This document shows positions 1 through 10,535 of a stretch of 64,000 nt of DNA, in pieces. The notes beneath the pieces were generated by a model. The model did not search any database, had not been told where the DNA came from, and saw only the letters and a program-made list of their open reading frames with translations. The position numbers and the translations under genes were made by a program. The stretch's first letter is position 1, and each line of letters opens with the position of its first letter. Source of the stretch: Gongronella butleri (taxonomy: Eukaryota; Mucoromycota; Mucoromycetes; Mucorales; Cunninghamellaceae); the NCBI GenBank assembly GCA_025201375.1, contig JAIWZP010000087.1, positions 1-64,000 on the forward strand. The letters run 5' to 3'.

Positions 1-406
1 GATACTTTTTGTTGTTCTTGTCCAAAAAGTTGACAAGCTCCTTTGCGCCAGGCAAAAGGTTGTTGCCCTAGAAGGGAAAGGTTGCGGGATCAGCCATTGT
101 TTCTGGTGGCACACACACAAAAATAAAAAAGGAAAAAAAGAAAAAAAATGCGCGTCTTTGTCCACTTACGTGATAAATCACACCGTCCATGTCGATAATG
201 TAGCCCTTTTTCTGGCGGATGGTATCCAAGCGCTCACTGTGAAGCACGGGGTCACGGAGCAGTGCATAATCGCGCGCCTGATGGGGAGGGATCTCGTCCG
301 TGGTGCTGGCAGCACCGCTGGGCGAGATTTGACCGAGCGTCGCGGCAAATTGGGCAGCCAATTCACGGGTATCCATGGAGCTTTGTTGTTGTTCTTCAGC
401 AGACAT
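1..406 (-). CDS. HAD-superfamily phosphatase, NagD / 4-nitrophenylphosphatase type (5' part only)
   Basis: Only the N-terminal part is here; the gene runs off the left edge. Exon 1 is 406-170 and exon 2 starts at 67, with a GT-AG intron 169-68. Splicing joins DMDGVIYH to GNNLLPGAKELVNFLD, the typical start of class IIA HAD phosphatases (NagD, phosphoglycolate/4-nitrophenyl phosphatases), with the nucleophile motif DxDGV at about residues 72-76. Family members hydrolyse small phosphate esters in the cytosol; the substrate cannot be read from this fragment. About 65 residues precede the HAD motif, with a Gln/Ser-rich start and no clear signal peptide. The start is the only ATG in frame upstream of the conserved region. 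Confidence 0.85.
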
Positions 407-1494
407 TGTGGAGGGATGAGATTTGATGTGAAATGTAATGTGAAAAAAGAGGGCAAAATGAGACCAGGAGAAACATTTTTATAGTCGCGAGCTGTGCTGA
501 ATATTCTGACAGGCTTTACCCGATATAGTAATCAGGGTCCCTGGCGCATGAGGCCTCTGATCCAAGCCAATGACGTGCTTGTCAAAATCCTTTTTTTTTG
601 TTTTGTGTGTGTGTGTGTTTGCGTTTTTTGCATTGTTCTTCTGTCAACCCAGCGCTTTTGCACACATTCTATTCGATCAGAGCAGATCAATGGCTCTTTG
701 CACATTCAGCTACACATCGACATGGCCTTATCTTCTCACAATTCCCACTCACGGGCTCAAACAGCCAAGAAACAAGCCGCAATCTCGTGCCTGTGTTATT
801 GTTCGAGCGGTGGTCCCCGTTTAGGAATGACGTAATGATCATGAAGGATCTGTGGTCGGAGATGAGTTTGCCAATGGGGCCAACCATGCGCCCGCCAGGC
901 ACGTCCGACCAGCCCGTAGTCGCCGCCACCATCATCTTGGGCCGCCCACCAGCTTGGATGGGGGGAGCCCGTGAAAAATTCTAGGAATGAGGGAGAGTTG
1001 GGCGGGGGGGAGAGCTGATGATGGCACGCAACGAGTGTATCATTATGCGCAAAAGTGGGAAATCCTTGTAAAAAAAAAAAGACGCGCCATAGTCGATGAT
1101 GGCATGAGTCTGCCGCACCATCCTCTCTACGCCGTCGTGCGGGCTCTCTCGCTCCTTCTCGTTATCAATGTCGTTGCAACGCAATTACCTATCTAGTTGC
1201 CCAACAAATCGATAAAATATGCCATGCACGCGGGTTGAAATGAGATTGCTGCTCGTTTTGAAAGACAGCCGTAAGCAAATGGCACGTTCACTAGTCGCTA
1301 TTGATGGTTGCACGATGGACCTGTCAAAAAAATTGAGTTTTGCATGATCCCCCCTGACCAATTGCCTATTTTTCTGCGCGGGCCATGTGAAGTTGGATAA
1401 AAAAAAGAAAAAAAAAGAGCGGGGTGGTATCACATTTATTTACTTGATTTGTCTAACTGTGTTCTATGATATGAGCTGAGAAATTTGAAGCGCT
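407..1494. other. Intergenic: upstream of the HAD phosphatase, downstream of TMEM242
   Basis: No convincing gene. A GC-richer patch at 840-970 carries a short minus-strand open frame (935-687, 82 codons) that resembles nothing I know and has no clear splice partners. The rest holds T/G-rich and A-rich runs. Confidence 0.5.
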
Positions 1495-2091
1495 TTAATT
1501 GTCACTGGAAGTGCTGGATGTCTGGTCATCGCTTGGTGTTTGCCAAAAGTCGTCCAATTCCTTCTCTTCTTGCTTCGTAATGGCCAATTCCTTGCCACCG
1601 AGCCATCGTCGCAGCTTGGACGTGCGCTCAGGTATAATCACGTGCAGTTTGTCAGAGAATTCTTGAAACTAAAAGGTCAAAAACGACAGAAATGATGAGA
1701 TTTTTGCGTGTTAGTCCATGTTTGGCTAATTTACATTGCGGACGTCGAGCCAATAGCCCACGCCGACGGCGAGCACGCCGGCGCCGGTGAAAGCGAGTAG
1801 GGTGCCGAGACCGAGAGTCTTGACGGCAAAGAAACGAGCTTGCTTTTTGGCAATTTCAAGCTCTTCGGGCGTCATTTTTGGCGCCTGGTAGTCTGGGATC
1901 GTATTTGTGCCGTGGTGCTTTTGATTGTGCTCGAGAACCTCGCTGACCAGGGTGTCGTGCTTAGCCTGACGCCGCTTCGTGTACCAGATAGCGCCCGCAA
2001 GGCCAGACGCAAACGCGCCCGCAGAACCAAATAGCAGGCTACGACCCCACTTGCTACGATCGATATCAGAAGACTCGTGATCGGACGACAT
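1495..2091 (-). CDS. TMEM242-like mitochondrial inner membrane protein
   Basis: Two exons: 2091-1735 and 1668-1495, intron 1734-1669 (GT-AG), about 176 residues. Two hydrophobic segments are visible, around residues 16-36 and 97-117, with a charged stretch between. The segment after the second helix, joined across the splice, reads YWLDVRN-FQEFSDKLHVIIP, which matches the TMEM242 signature (a helix, then a short EF...M...IP tail). The C-terminus is acidic and Ser/Thr-rich. Human TMEM242 supports assembly of respiratory complex I and ATP synthase in mitochondria; a similar role here is inferred. The open frame continues upstream to 2148, but I prefer the ATG at 2091 because the upstream residues are a hydrophobic read-through of a pyrimidine-rich leader. 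Confidence 0.8.
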
Positions 2092-3090
2092 GACCATATA
2101 CAGAAACAAAAGAAAGAAATAGAAAAGTGGAATCGTTTCAAAAAGCAAGGCTGACAGCCAAATTTCACCAATTCATGCAAAATTCGGACTCCCCGCCGCA
2201 GGGCATCCCACTTTTAAAACGGCGGCGCACGGCCCGACATTCTTGGCCTGATTTCACCATCCCCATTGTCCACGTAAAGACGTTTGAGCGCGACAGAACA
2301 TCACAAAGTAGAAAAAAAGCACTTTTGATCTTTTACTCGGGAACGTCACGACCAATTGGCGCGTGGGTGATATCAAAGGAATGAGCGAGAAAAGCGCGTC
2401 GAAAGCTCTTGTATTTTGAATTGAATCTGATGAGATCTGGACGAGTCAACCATCGATGGCTAGTCTGACTCTGATTTTTAAAGAAAACTCGGATCTCGTA
2501 CTAAACAATCGTCGAGAAAACTTGATGCCATTGTATTTTTCATCTCAGCCATCAACCTGATTCGAATTCGGCGCCGCTTGGCCATGATCGCGAGGAGTTG
2601 CTCAACAAATGATGGAATTGTTTTCTAGGCAAGGACGCTGTAAATCAAGGCATGGAAAGTCTCAAACAAAAGAGAAAGAAAAAGAAACAGAAGCACGCTT
2701 GTGTGCCAGGATGATCCCGCAGAGATCTCAGCGAGTAAATCGATCAAAAATTCATTTTTCCTTAATTTTAACGCGTATCGCTAGAATATACTTCGCATAT
2801 AATGCAAAACTTGGAAGAGTGCGTTTGCTCGCGCCAGGCATCATTTCGTGCAACTTTGGGTCCATTTGGACAAGTCTTGCAGAAAAAGTACTATAGATGG
2901 CTACATTTATGGCAAATTAACGTGTCACTCGCCAACCAGGCACTGCGATGACCCCGAAACGGGTTGCATAGTGAAATGTCCAAGCAGAAATCCGAGAAAG
3001 CTGCGATTTGGGGCAATCAAAAGGTTTTGGAGCATGGTCCATGCAAATTAAAAATTGGACGCGTTGGACCACTGCAAATACACTAATCGA

Positions 3091-3356
3091 AGGTTACTAG
3101 AATTCAGCCAAAATTACAAGCAAGAGAAACAGGAGGGAAAGGGGATCATGAAAATGCCAAAAGTGAATGTGATCCATCTTTGGATAAGCGAGCAATAAGC
3201 AATTTTAGATTTTATTTCAAAAGGTGAATTGCCCAAGAAGAACGCGTCCATAGACCCGCGCCGACGCGTCCACTAGCAAGAGACACTCCGGTGCATTGAT
3301 TAGATTCAGGTCATGCGCGTGTAAGTTAGCGTCTGACAAGCTTTTTCACGCGTCGA
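3091..3356 (+). repeat. Dispersed repeat family 1, copy A
   Basis: By eye this 266-bp segment aligns over its full length, in the same orientation, with 63588-63853. Shared blocks include GACGCGTCCACT and the terminal CACGCGTCGA. A third, partly matching copy is at 41903-42070. Identity is roughly two thirds, so the copies are old. No coding capacity or terminal inverted repeat is apparent. Confidence 0.65.
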
Positions 3357-4242
3357 AGCCGTAAGCTTCATTTTGCTTTCACGTTGCTGTCATTCTGCCG
3401 AAACTTATCTTTTTATCGGCCAGATAAAAGGGCCAGTATTGCCTACCTATTCCGCGCTTGCAGATGTGCTATTGGGCCAATCAATTGAGTGCCAACTTGG
3501 CATGTTTGAAAAGAAGCTTTAGTGGATTTTATCTAATCCACGTGTCGCGTTTCAGACCGAGCGAATGGGGGTGGGTGAGGAGCCGAGCACGGTTTTGGAT
3601 GGGCGATCATTGAAACACAAGGTGTAAACATGGAACAGATCTTTGATCTCGATTTTAACCAAGCGAGACTCGAGGTAAGAAAACAAAAAGGAAGCACGCA
3701 AAAGCAGGATCGGCAAGATGCACTTGTAATGTAAACAAAATGCAATGGCGTGATTCGAACATAAACAAACGACAATTTTTTTTTCTTGCGCCGACTTATT
3801 TTAGGAACAGCGTCAACAATTGCATGAATCATGCATAAATGATTTATTTGTGGTTGATCTGCATTGCACGTTTGCGATTTTTTGGCGACACCCGCATGCG
3901 TCCAACCCCAAGGATGACTCAGGGGACCCAGGGCGGGGCAGGTGAAAGAAAAAGAAGGAGAAGATGCACTCAGCAAGAGGAATTGCACCACGTGTGCTTT
4001 TCCCGAGGCCAATGGATGGTGGTCATGGTCGCCCCATGAGTCCAGCAGGAAAAAGAGGAGGTGGAGATGGTGGCACGTAGACGGATGAAGCGTGGAGCAC
4101 GCATCGCGTCTATTAGGCGCTTGCCTTTTTCTATTCCACTTGTCTTTTTTATTATTTTTTTCTGCGTCACGTTGTTTTCTTCTTCACCCTTTTGCATCCT
4201 GGCCGGCTTTTGACTCCTCACACGACGCATTAAAAAAAAAAA

Positions 4243-4260
4243 ATGCGCGCATGCGCGCAT
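4243..4260. repeat. 18-bp perfect palindrome of alternating purine-pyrimidine
   Basis: ATGCGCGCATGCGCGCAT is self-complementary and follows an A-run. Such sequences can adopt Z-DNA or cruciform structure. No function is implied by position. Confidence 0.8.
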
Positions 4261-5199
4261 GACAGCGACCAATCATGCTGTCTGTGCACCTTCATGTGAA
4301 ATGTGGGCGAAACGTGTGGCGCTGAGCCCGCTGGTCCCCCATCCTTCGCAGCTTCTGTTTGATGGGTGCAGCAAGCGTCAAAAATAAACACTAAACGCAG
4401 GCTAGGGGCCGATGGATTTTATGCTCGTCGCACGAAAAACGCCAAAATAGAAATGCAAAGCAACACCCCCCTCTATGCGAACATGTAAAAAAAGAAAAAA
4501 AGAGCGGATGCGGGAACCGTTTCATCACAACCATTGTGAATCAATGGTAAAAGGGAGACGCAAAATACCCCCAAAACCCAAAATGAAAATAAAAAAGAGA
4601 CAAACGTGACAAAAATCGCGCTTTCGACGAGATCGGCGTGGTCTAGACTGCTTTATGATTTTTTTCTTTGGTGTCTCAACCAAGGTTGGTGTGAGCTGCA
4701 GGGGCACGGCAGGGCGTACTGCAAGGCAAAACATTGAGAAGGTTTCCTAGGATTCTTTTTATGGGGGGTGAGGGGATCGAACGATCTGCAATTGGGAACG
4801 TAGGACGCGATTCTTCATGCATGCCATTTGAGCAAATCGGGGTCACTTTATTTGGGTTTTAATATGGGATGAGCCTTGTGTTATTTTCGGGTTCGCGTAA
4901 AACATAGAAGTACAAACAAAAAAAAAAAAAGAGGGAAAAGGGAAAAAAAGAAAGTGAGAGAAAAAGTGAGTGTGTGTGCGTGCGTGTGAAGCAATGGAGG
5001 GATGCGCGGGAAAGGAAAAAAAAAAGTGCGGGAGAAGGAACGAGGGAGGGCAAAAATGGCCATGGGGCGGGGACGGGGGGGGGAATGGAGCCAAAATCCA
5101 AAAAAAACAAAAAGGATTAATTAAAGACGCGCGCGCGCGCGCGCCCTGAATTGAGCCCCCCAAGATGCGATGTCATGATCTAAATGGATCTGAATTGAA

Positions 5200-7602
5200 T
5201 CAAAAGGATCGGCCGGGCCGCAATTTTTGCGACCACTTTTTGATCCAAGCTGGGGACGGTGGTTGTAAGGAGTGTCTGCGCGGTGTAGCGGGCGATGAGG
5301 CGGACGAGGATGAATGAGAGGACAGGGTATGAAGAGCAGAGCTCGATGACGATGCAGAGGAGCATGTTGGGTTCAATTGGTTGTTCCAGGACGAGGGTGG
5401 CGCGGTGGATGTTGTTGGAGGCGGCTGAGACATGTGGCGCGACGTATTTCGCGTGTTTGAGGCGAGCGGTGTAGGCGGTGGTGGGGGTGACGCGTGGAAC
5501 GACGACTGGCGATGCCATTGAGGCGGATGTGGAGCATGGGATGTGGTGTAATGTTGCGTTGCTTGCTGCTGGACGCGATGAATGGCGCGTTTTTCGCCGT
5601 GTTGTGCGGCTTTGGTATAATATTCCATGGCGCGGCGTTCGTTTTTCTGGATGCCGATGCCCACCTCGTAAAAGTAGCCGACGGCGTATTCAGCCTTTGG
5701 CAAGCCTTGGTCGGCAGCACGCAATGCCCAAGCAAAGGCCTGCTCATCGTCGGGAGCCAATAGATCGGGGACACCCACAAGATACCAAGCGGTCAGAGCG
5801 AAGCAGGCACGCGCATGGCCTTGGTCGGCAGCCATACTATAAAAGTGCATGGACTGGCGCGGGTCCATGTTGCAGCCAAGTCGGCCGAATTCGTAGCATT
5901 CGCCGAGCCGGAAGCAAGATGGCGCGTAATTCAGGTCCGTTGCCTCGTGGTACAGCCGCACCGCATAGTCGTGGTCCATGAAAATGATGGACGCAAGCCC
6001 GCGCTCATGCAATTGCGCCAATTCGTGCAGTGCATGTGGATACTCGAGCGTGCTCGCCTCTGCAGATCGCTTGAGCCACTTGTGCCCGTCCCGGATGTTG
6101 ATCGACATGCCCAATTCGCCCTTCATCTGCGCCAAACCAAGCCGGTACATGGCCCCAGGATGATTCAGTGTCGCCGCTTTCCTAAAAATTGCAAAAAACG
6201 ACGCGTGTGAGTAACAATGACACGCTAAAAATAACTTTTTTCATGGGGATGGGGGGATAACCACGGGACAACCGCCGCGACCCGCGCCCATCTTTTGAAA
6301 AAGGAGAAATTCGGACCGTACCTGTAGAATTGCACGGCTTTGCCTTTATCACGTCGAGTGCCGAGACCATCTTCATAGCATTTGGCGGTCCTAAAAAAAG
6401 GGAGAGAGAGGAAGGGCGAGTCAGCAAAAAGGCCAATCAAAAATGGAATGGATGACGATTGGAGAGGCTTTCAGAGAGAGAGAGATGGATCATCTCATTG
6501 TCTGGCTGCCCCTGGGTCGACGCCATGGAGGGAAAACAAGCATCCAAAAAAAAAAAAGGATGCCATGTCGATCCCTCACTTTATCAGAGGCGACGTGGTC
6601 CCCATATTTTGTGCATTTTTGTGTTTTTTTTTTGGATATTTTTTTCTTTTTTTTAAAAAAAAAATACCTGTATGCAGCGTCGGGATGATGGTGCTTTGCA
6701 GCCTGGAGATACAGGGGGAATGCCTTGTCAAACTCGATCTTGTTGGTCTTGTGCAACAGGCCCGATGCAAACATGTTTGCGAGGTAGTATTGGCTGGGGC
6801 CGTGGCCACGTGTGGAGAGTTGACGCAGCAGCTTAGCAGCTTCGGCCAAGTAGGTTTGCATGGCTTCTTGCGCGGCATTGTCGGTGTCTGCAGTGCTGGC
6901 GGCGGAAGACGATGAAGAAGACGCGTCCATAGAGGAGGCCACGGCGGCCGCGGCGGGCGAATTGGGGCCAACGGATCCATGTTGGCCATGGGGGCTGCTT
7001 TGGGCGCTGTCCTCCATGAGACGCTTGGCAGCTTCGACGAGAAAGATGGCAAAGTCGCATTGGATCTCCATATCATTTGTCTTTTTGGCATTGGAGTGGT
7101 ACATGTTGATTGTTTTGGCGTACGAGAGCAAAGACGCGTTTTGGCCAGGCTTGAGATGCGAATGATCAAGCAGCGGGTCGGGGTTGACTGATGTGAGGCT
7201 CATGGTGGACGACGATGGCCAGCCCTGGAGCGAATGCTTGGAAACGGGCGATAAGGGCGACATCGGTGACTGTGGATGGATTTGCAACGACACCTGGCTC
7301 GTATTCACCTGCAATGGCAACCGCGTCGGCACAGGCGTCGCCAAAGATGGCATGCTCGGCAATGGCTTCTTGTTGTGCGTCGTGATTTCGTCGCTTTCAG
7401 CATTTTCCGCATTTTCTGCATGTCTCTCCTCCTCGACGCCGCCCTGGGCCGCCAATGGCTCTGGCTGCTGCTGCTGCTGTTGCTCAACGGGCGTCTCGGT
7501 GACCGACGGCGGCGTCCAGATGATCCGGGGCGATGGTGTGCGCGGCAATGCCTTGCTTTCGCCTGGCATCGGCGCGTGGTAGCCCATGGTCGATTGCATC
7601 AT
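5200..7602 (-). CDS. Skt5/Chs4-like Sel1-repeat chitin synthase activator
   Basis: Three exons: 7602-6668, 6390-6322, 6181-5200; 661 residues, phases consistent. Residues 1-150 are disordered and rich in Pro, Ser and Gln. From about residue 155 (SYAKTINMYHSNAKKTND) the protein follows the Skt5/Chs4 family, then a series of Sel1 repeats, including AKCYEDGLGT across the exon 2 junction and AEYAVGYFYEVGIGI near residue 540. Skt5/Chs4 binds and activates the class IV chitin synthase Chs3 at the bud neck and septum in yeast; a role in cell-wall chitin synthesis is inferred. The last ~120 residues are Ser/His/Pro-rich. The yeast C-terminal prenylation (CaaX) box is absent; the protein ends GRSF. 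The promoter lies to the right, from 7603. Confidence 0.88.
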
Positions 7603-8881
7603 CCTTTTTTTCTTTTTTCTTTTTAAAGGGAAAAGTGATAAATGACGGAGAGAGGCGCGAAGACACAGTGAAAAAGGGAAAAAGAAAAAGAAAAAAAAAA
7701 GATGGCGACGAATATAAAGAAACCCCTTTTGTTCCCTCCCCCCCCCGTCTCTCCCCCCAATCTATCAAAATAGCCTTTGCCTTGACCATCCCCTCATCTG
7801 TCACCCCCAAGGAAAAATAAAAAAAAAATCTGGTCTCTTGTTTATTTATGCAACGCTAGCTGCATTTTCAGAGCATCACATGGTTTTCCTTTCTGGTGAG
7901 CAGATGCCATGATTGGGCGCTACACGAAAAGGGGATCGCGCGCTTGGCGTGTTTTCTTTAAAGCCCATGTTTGAGAAATCCCAGGTTATAAAAAAAAAAG
8001 CCCTTGGAAACACGCGAGAGCTGCAGATCCTGGGTATCCAAAGGAGCCAATTTTCCCCAATGGCTCCATTGCTCTTTGACACGGCCCCATCGGCCGGCAC
8101 GCGGCCGTCTTTTCCCTTTTTTTTTTTTGTGTATTCATCCACATCTATCAATCGACCTCCTATTTTTTTTTAGAGTGGACAATGCGATGTGCACCACTCA
8201 CCCAGAAGCACATCGAAAAAAAAAGGGGGGGGAAGAGAGACGAGGAGATCAGAAAGTGCAGAGAGAGACGGTGGGACCGCGGTGTGCAAAGAAGCAAGGG
8301 GGGACAACATGGCCTCCTGCACTAGTGCCTTTTCTCTTGGCATCCAGTTTTTCCTATCGCTTGTTGACAAATGAACGCCTTCAGTCCATGCGTATTGTTC
8401 CATTGCGGTTTGCACTGTCCTAAATCGCGCCCCTGGACTCCTTTTTTTCATTCCCGTCGCGCTTGTGCCTCCCCCCTCTTTTTTTATTTTTATTTTCTAC
8501 GCTCTGCTGGTTCGCAAAAAGCGTATCAAAGTGGCCTCCCCCCTTTTTTTTAGCAATATTTTGCTTCTTGGATCGTTTTTTTTTTCGCATCGACCAATTC
8601 TTTTATTTGTTTTTGATGCGTGGAGTACAAACTTGTTTTCAAAAGGACAATCAAATCATCGGATGCGTGTGCGAGGGTGGGGCGAGGGGAGCGAGGGAGG
8701 AATGGCGAAATGGATTGGGGGTGACACACAGGGGGCACAGCACACCATCATGGAGAAAAATCAATGGAGAGAGGGGCCCAGCCGCTCTTCCAGGGAGAAG
8801 ATGCACTAGCTCAATCCACGCTGCTCTTTTTGTGCCTGGGATGCAATTGGTGGTACATCTTGCGAAGAAAATAAAGAAAAA
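7603..8881. other. Intergenic: promoter of the Skt5-like gene
   Basis: No gene found. Pyrimidine-rich stretches, poly-A/poly-T runs and a purine-rich block (about 8215-8270) dominate. Open frames here are low-complexity. Confidence 0.5.
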
Positions 8882-10015
8882 TTAGGACAATCCCCTTCTT
8901 TTGCTTTGCTTTCTTTCGTTTTCTCTCGTTTTCTCTCTCTTTTTTTTTTCTGCCTCTTGCTTTCTCTTGCCCTCTCTCACTCTTATTTCCAGCCAATGGC
9001 TTACAGGTAATCGAGAATCACGCTTGTGCCGTCCCTATTTTTTTTTTTAAAAAGAAAAGAGAGTGAGATCTCCTTAATTTCATTTGTGTGCTCCATCTCC
9101 CTCGGCCGATTTTTGCCTCCCCCCCTAGGGAAAGCGTGGGCTGTTTCCCTTGCTGGATCATTGTCGGATCAAATAAAATTTTACCTTCCAAGTCATGCAA
9201 ACGACGAGACTGAGCAAGAGGAGTGAAAAAGCCATGGTGGAGGTGGACGTCAGGGACCAAGAGGCGTGAACAGAAGAGAGCGAAGCATCCAGGATGGTAT
9301 TTGAGGATGAGTCATCCAGGGGAATATAGCGGATGGGTCGATTGTTCTTGACTTGGTCAATGGCATGTTGCAGTGACGCGATGATGGCGCGGTCCATATC
9401 ATCGACGCGTTGCTGTTCTTGCTGTAAAAGCGCACGATCGGGTGTATGGTGAAAAGTGGTGGTGGTATCTTTGTCGACAGAGTGGACCGGGTGCTGCTGT
9501 TGCGATCCATCGTTCTGCGCGGGATATGCGTCGTTTTGTGTGTCTTGTGCGCTTTGCTCTTGCCATTGGTCCTGTGGTGCTTGTTCTGGTTCTTTTGGTG
9601 CTGGATGCCGCTCCAGCGCGGCCAATTCCAGCTCGAGATCCGGGGGTGGTGCATTGGCAAAGAGCGGATCAGGGTGCTTTGGCGAAAATGGTGGTTCGTC
9701 GCCGTCGTCTTGGTCGTCGGCGGTCTCAAGCATGACATCATCCATGATCTCGTCATCGTCATTGTCGACATCATCCTCCTCTTCCTCCTCTTCCTCTCCA
9801 TCGCCGCCGATACCATCGTCCGCGCCAAAATCGTCGTCGTCCAAGAGCGCGTCCCCGAGTTGTTGCTCTTGTTGCAAAAGTTTCGCCATTTCCTCCTCAA
9901 CAGGCCACTCGTCAAGACTGAGCTCGTGAATCATATCCGACTGCAGCGGTGGGAACGCTAAAACGATCAGCGGACAGGTCGCAAAAAGAAGAAAAAGCCG
10001 GTCGAGCCTGCCCAT
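8882..10015 (-). CDS. Orphan acidic type I membrane protein
   Basis: I do not recognise this protein. Exon 1 (10015-9185, 277 codons) is firm. It has a signal peptide (MGRLDRLFLLFATCPLIVLA, residues 1-20), a very acidic lumenal region with runs of Asp and Glu (about residues 45-105), then a Gln/Pro-rich part, and a hydrophobic segment close to the exon end (MAFSLLLLSLVVCMTW). This suggests a secretory-pathway protein with one C-terminal anchor. Exon 2 is uncertain. The acceptor at 9035 gives a 50-residue, Lys/Arg-rich cytoplasmic tail ending at 8882, but a much more natural ending (DGTSVILDYL, stop at 9001-9003) lies one frame off the only visible donor. The ATG at 10015 is preferred over in-frame upstream codons because it starts the signal peptide. 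Confidence 0.55.
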
Positions 10016-10535
10016 CAATAAAACAAGATAAAAAAAAAAAGAACAAAGGAAAAAAAAAAAGGTAAGGAAATGGAAAAATGGAAAGCCAAGGGCAAAAAAA
10101 AAAAAAGCACAAATTCGCCCCGCGCTCCGTTCAATCCGCCACGGGCAAGTCCACAAAAGGGAAAAAGGATCCTCCTTGTGTCACCTGGCCGTGAACCCGT
10201 AAGCAAAAAAAATAAAAAAAGACGGCTCTGCTACCAACATGACGTGTGTAAGTTCAGCCTCTCGTGTCACACCACCAATGGCACTAAAAAAAAAAAAAAA
10301 AACGACTCACAGGACAACTGTATTAAAAAAAAAAAGAGTAGAGATACAATATAAAAAGAAAGGGGAGGAGACGACAAGCAGGGAGAGAGGAAACACGCCG
10401 GAAAGAGGGAGACAAGCAGGAGAAAAAAAAATGCAATTGGTATGATGTGGTGGGGATGTGGCGAGCAAAAAGCGACACACAGGGGAGGAAAAGTGTGTGT
10501 GTGTGTTTGTGTGGATGAATCGGGTTTGGCGCTTT
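10016..10535. other. Intergenic: promoter of the acidic membrane protein and 3' flank of TBL1-like gene
   Basis: Mostly A-runs and purine-rich sequence on the plus strand, so a pyrimidine-rich leader for the minus-strand gene at 10015. No other gene seen. Confidence 0.5.

Larger units (their letters stand above)
2092..5199. other. 3.1 kb gene-poor region
   Basis: No gene recognised; open frames on both strands are low-complexity or shadows. It contains a dispersed-repeat copy at 3091-3356, an 18-bp alternating purine-pyrimidine palindrome at 4243-4260, a long purine-rich tract at about 4915-5060, a G-run near 5075-5084 and an uninterrupted CG run at 5127-5142. TMEM242's promoter lies at the left end and the 3' flank of the Skt5-like gene at the right end. 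Confidence 0.55.

Noticed and set aside
3740..3765. GTTCGAATC on the minus strand as a tRNA B-box
   Set aside because: No A-box or cloverleaf can be formed around it.
4843..5163. Phe/Pro/Ser-rich minus-strand frames
   Set aside because: Low-complexity translation of the purine-rich tract.
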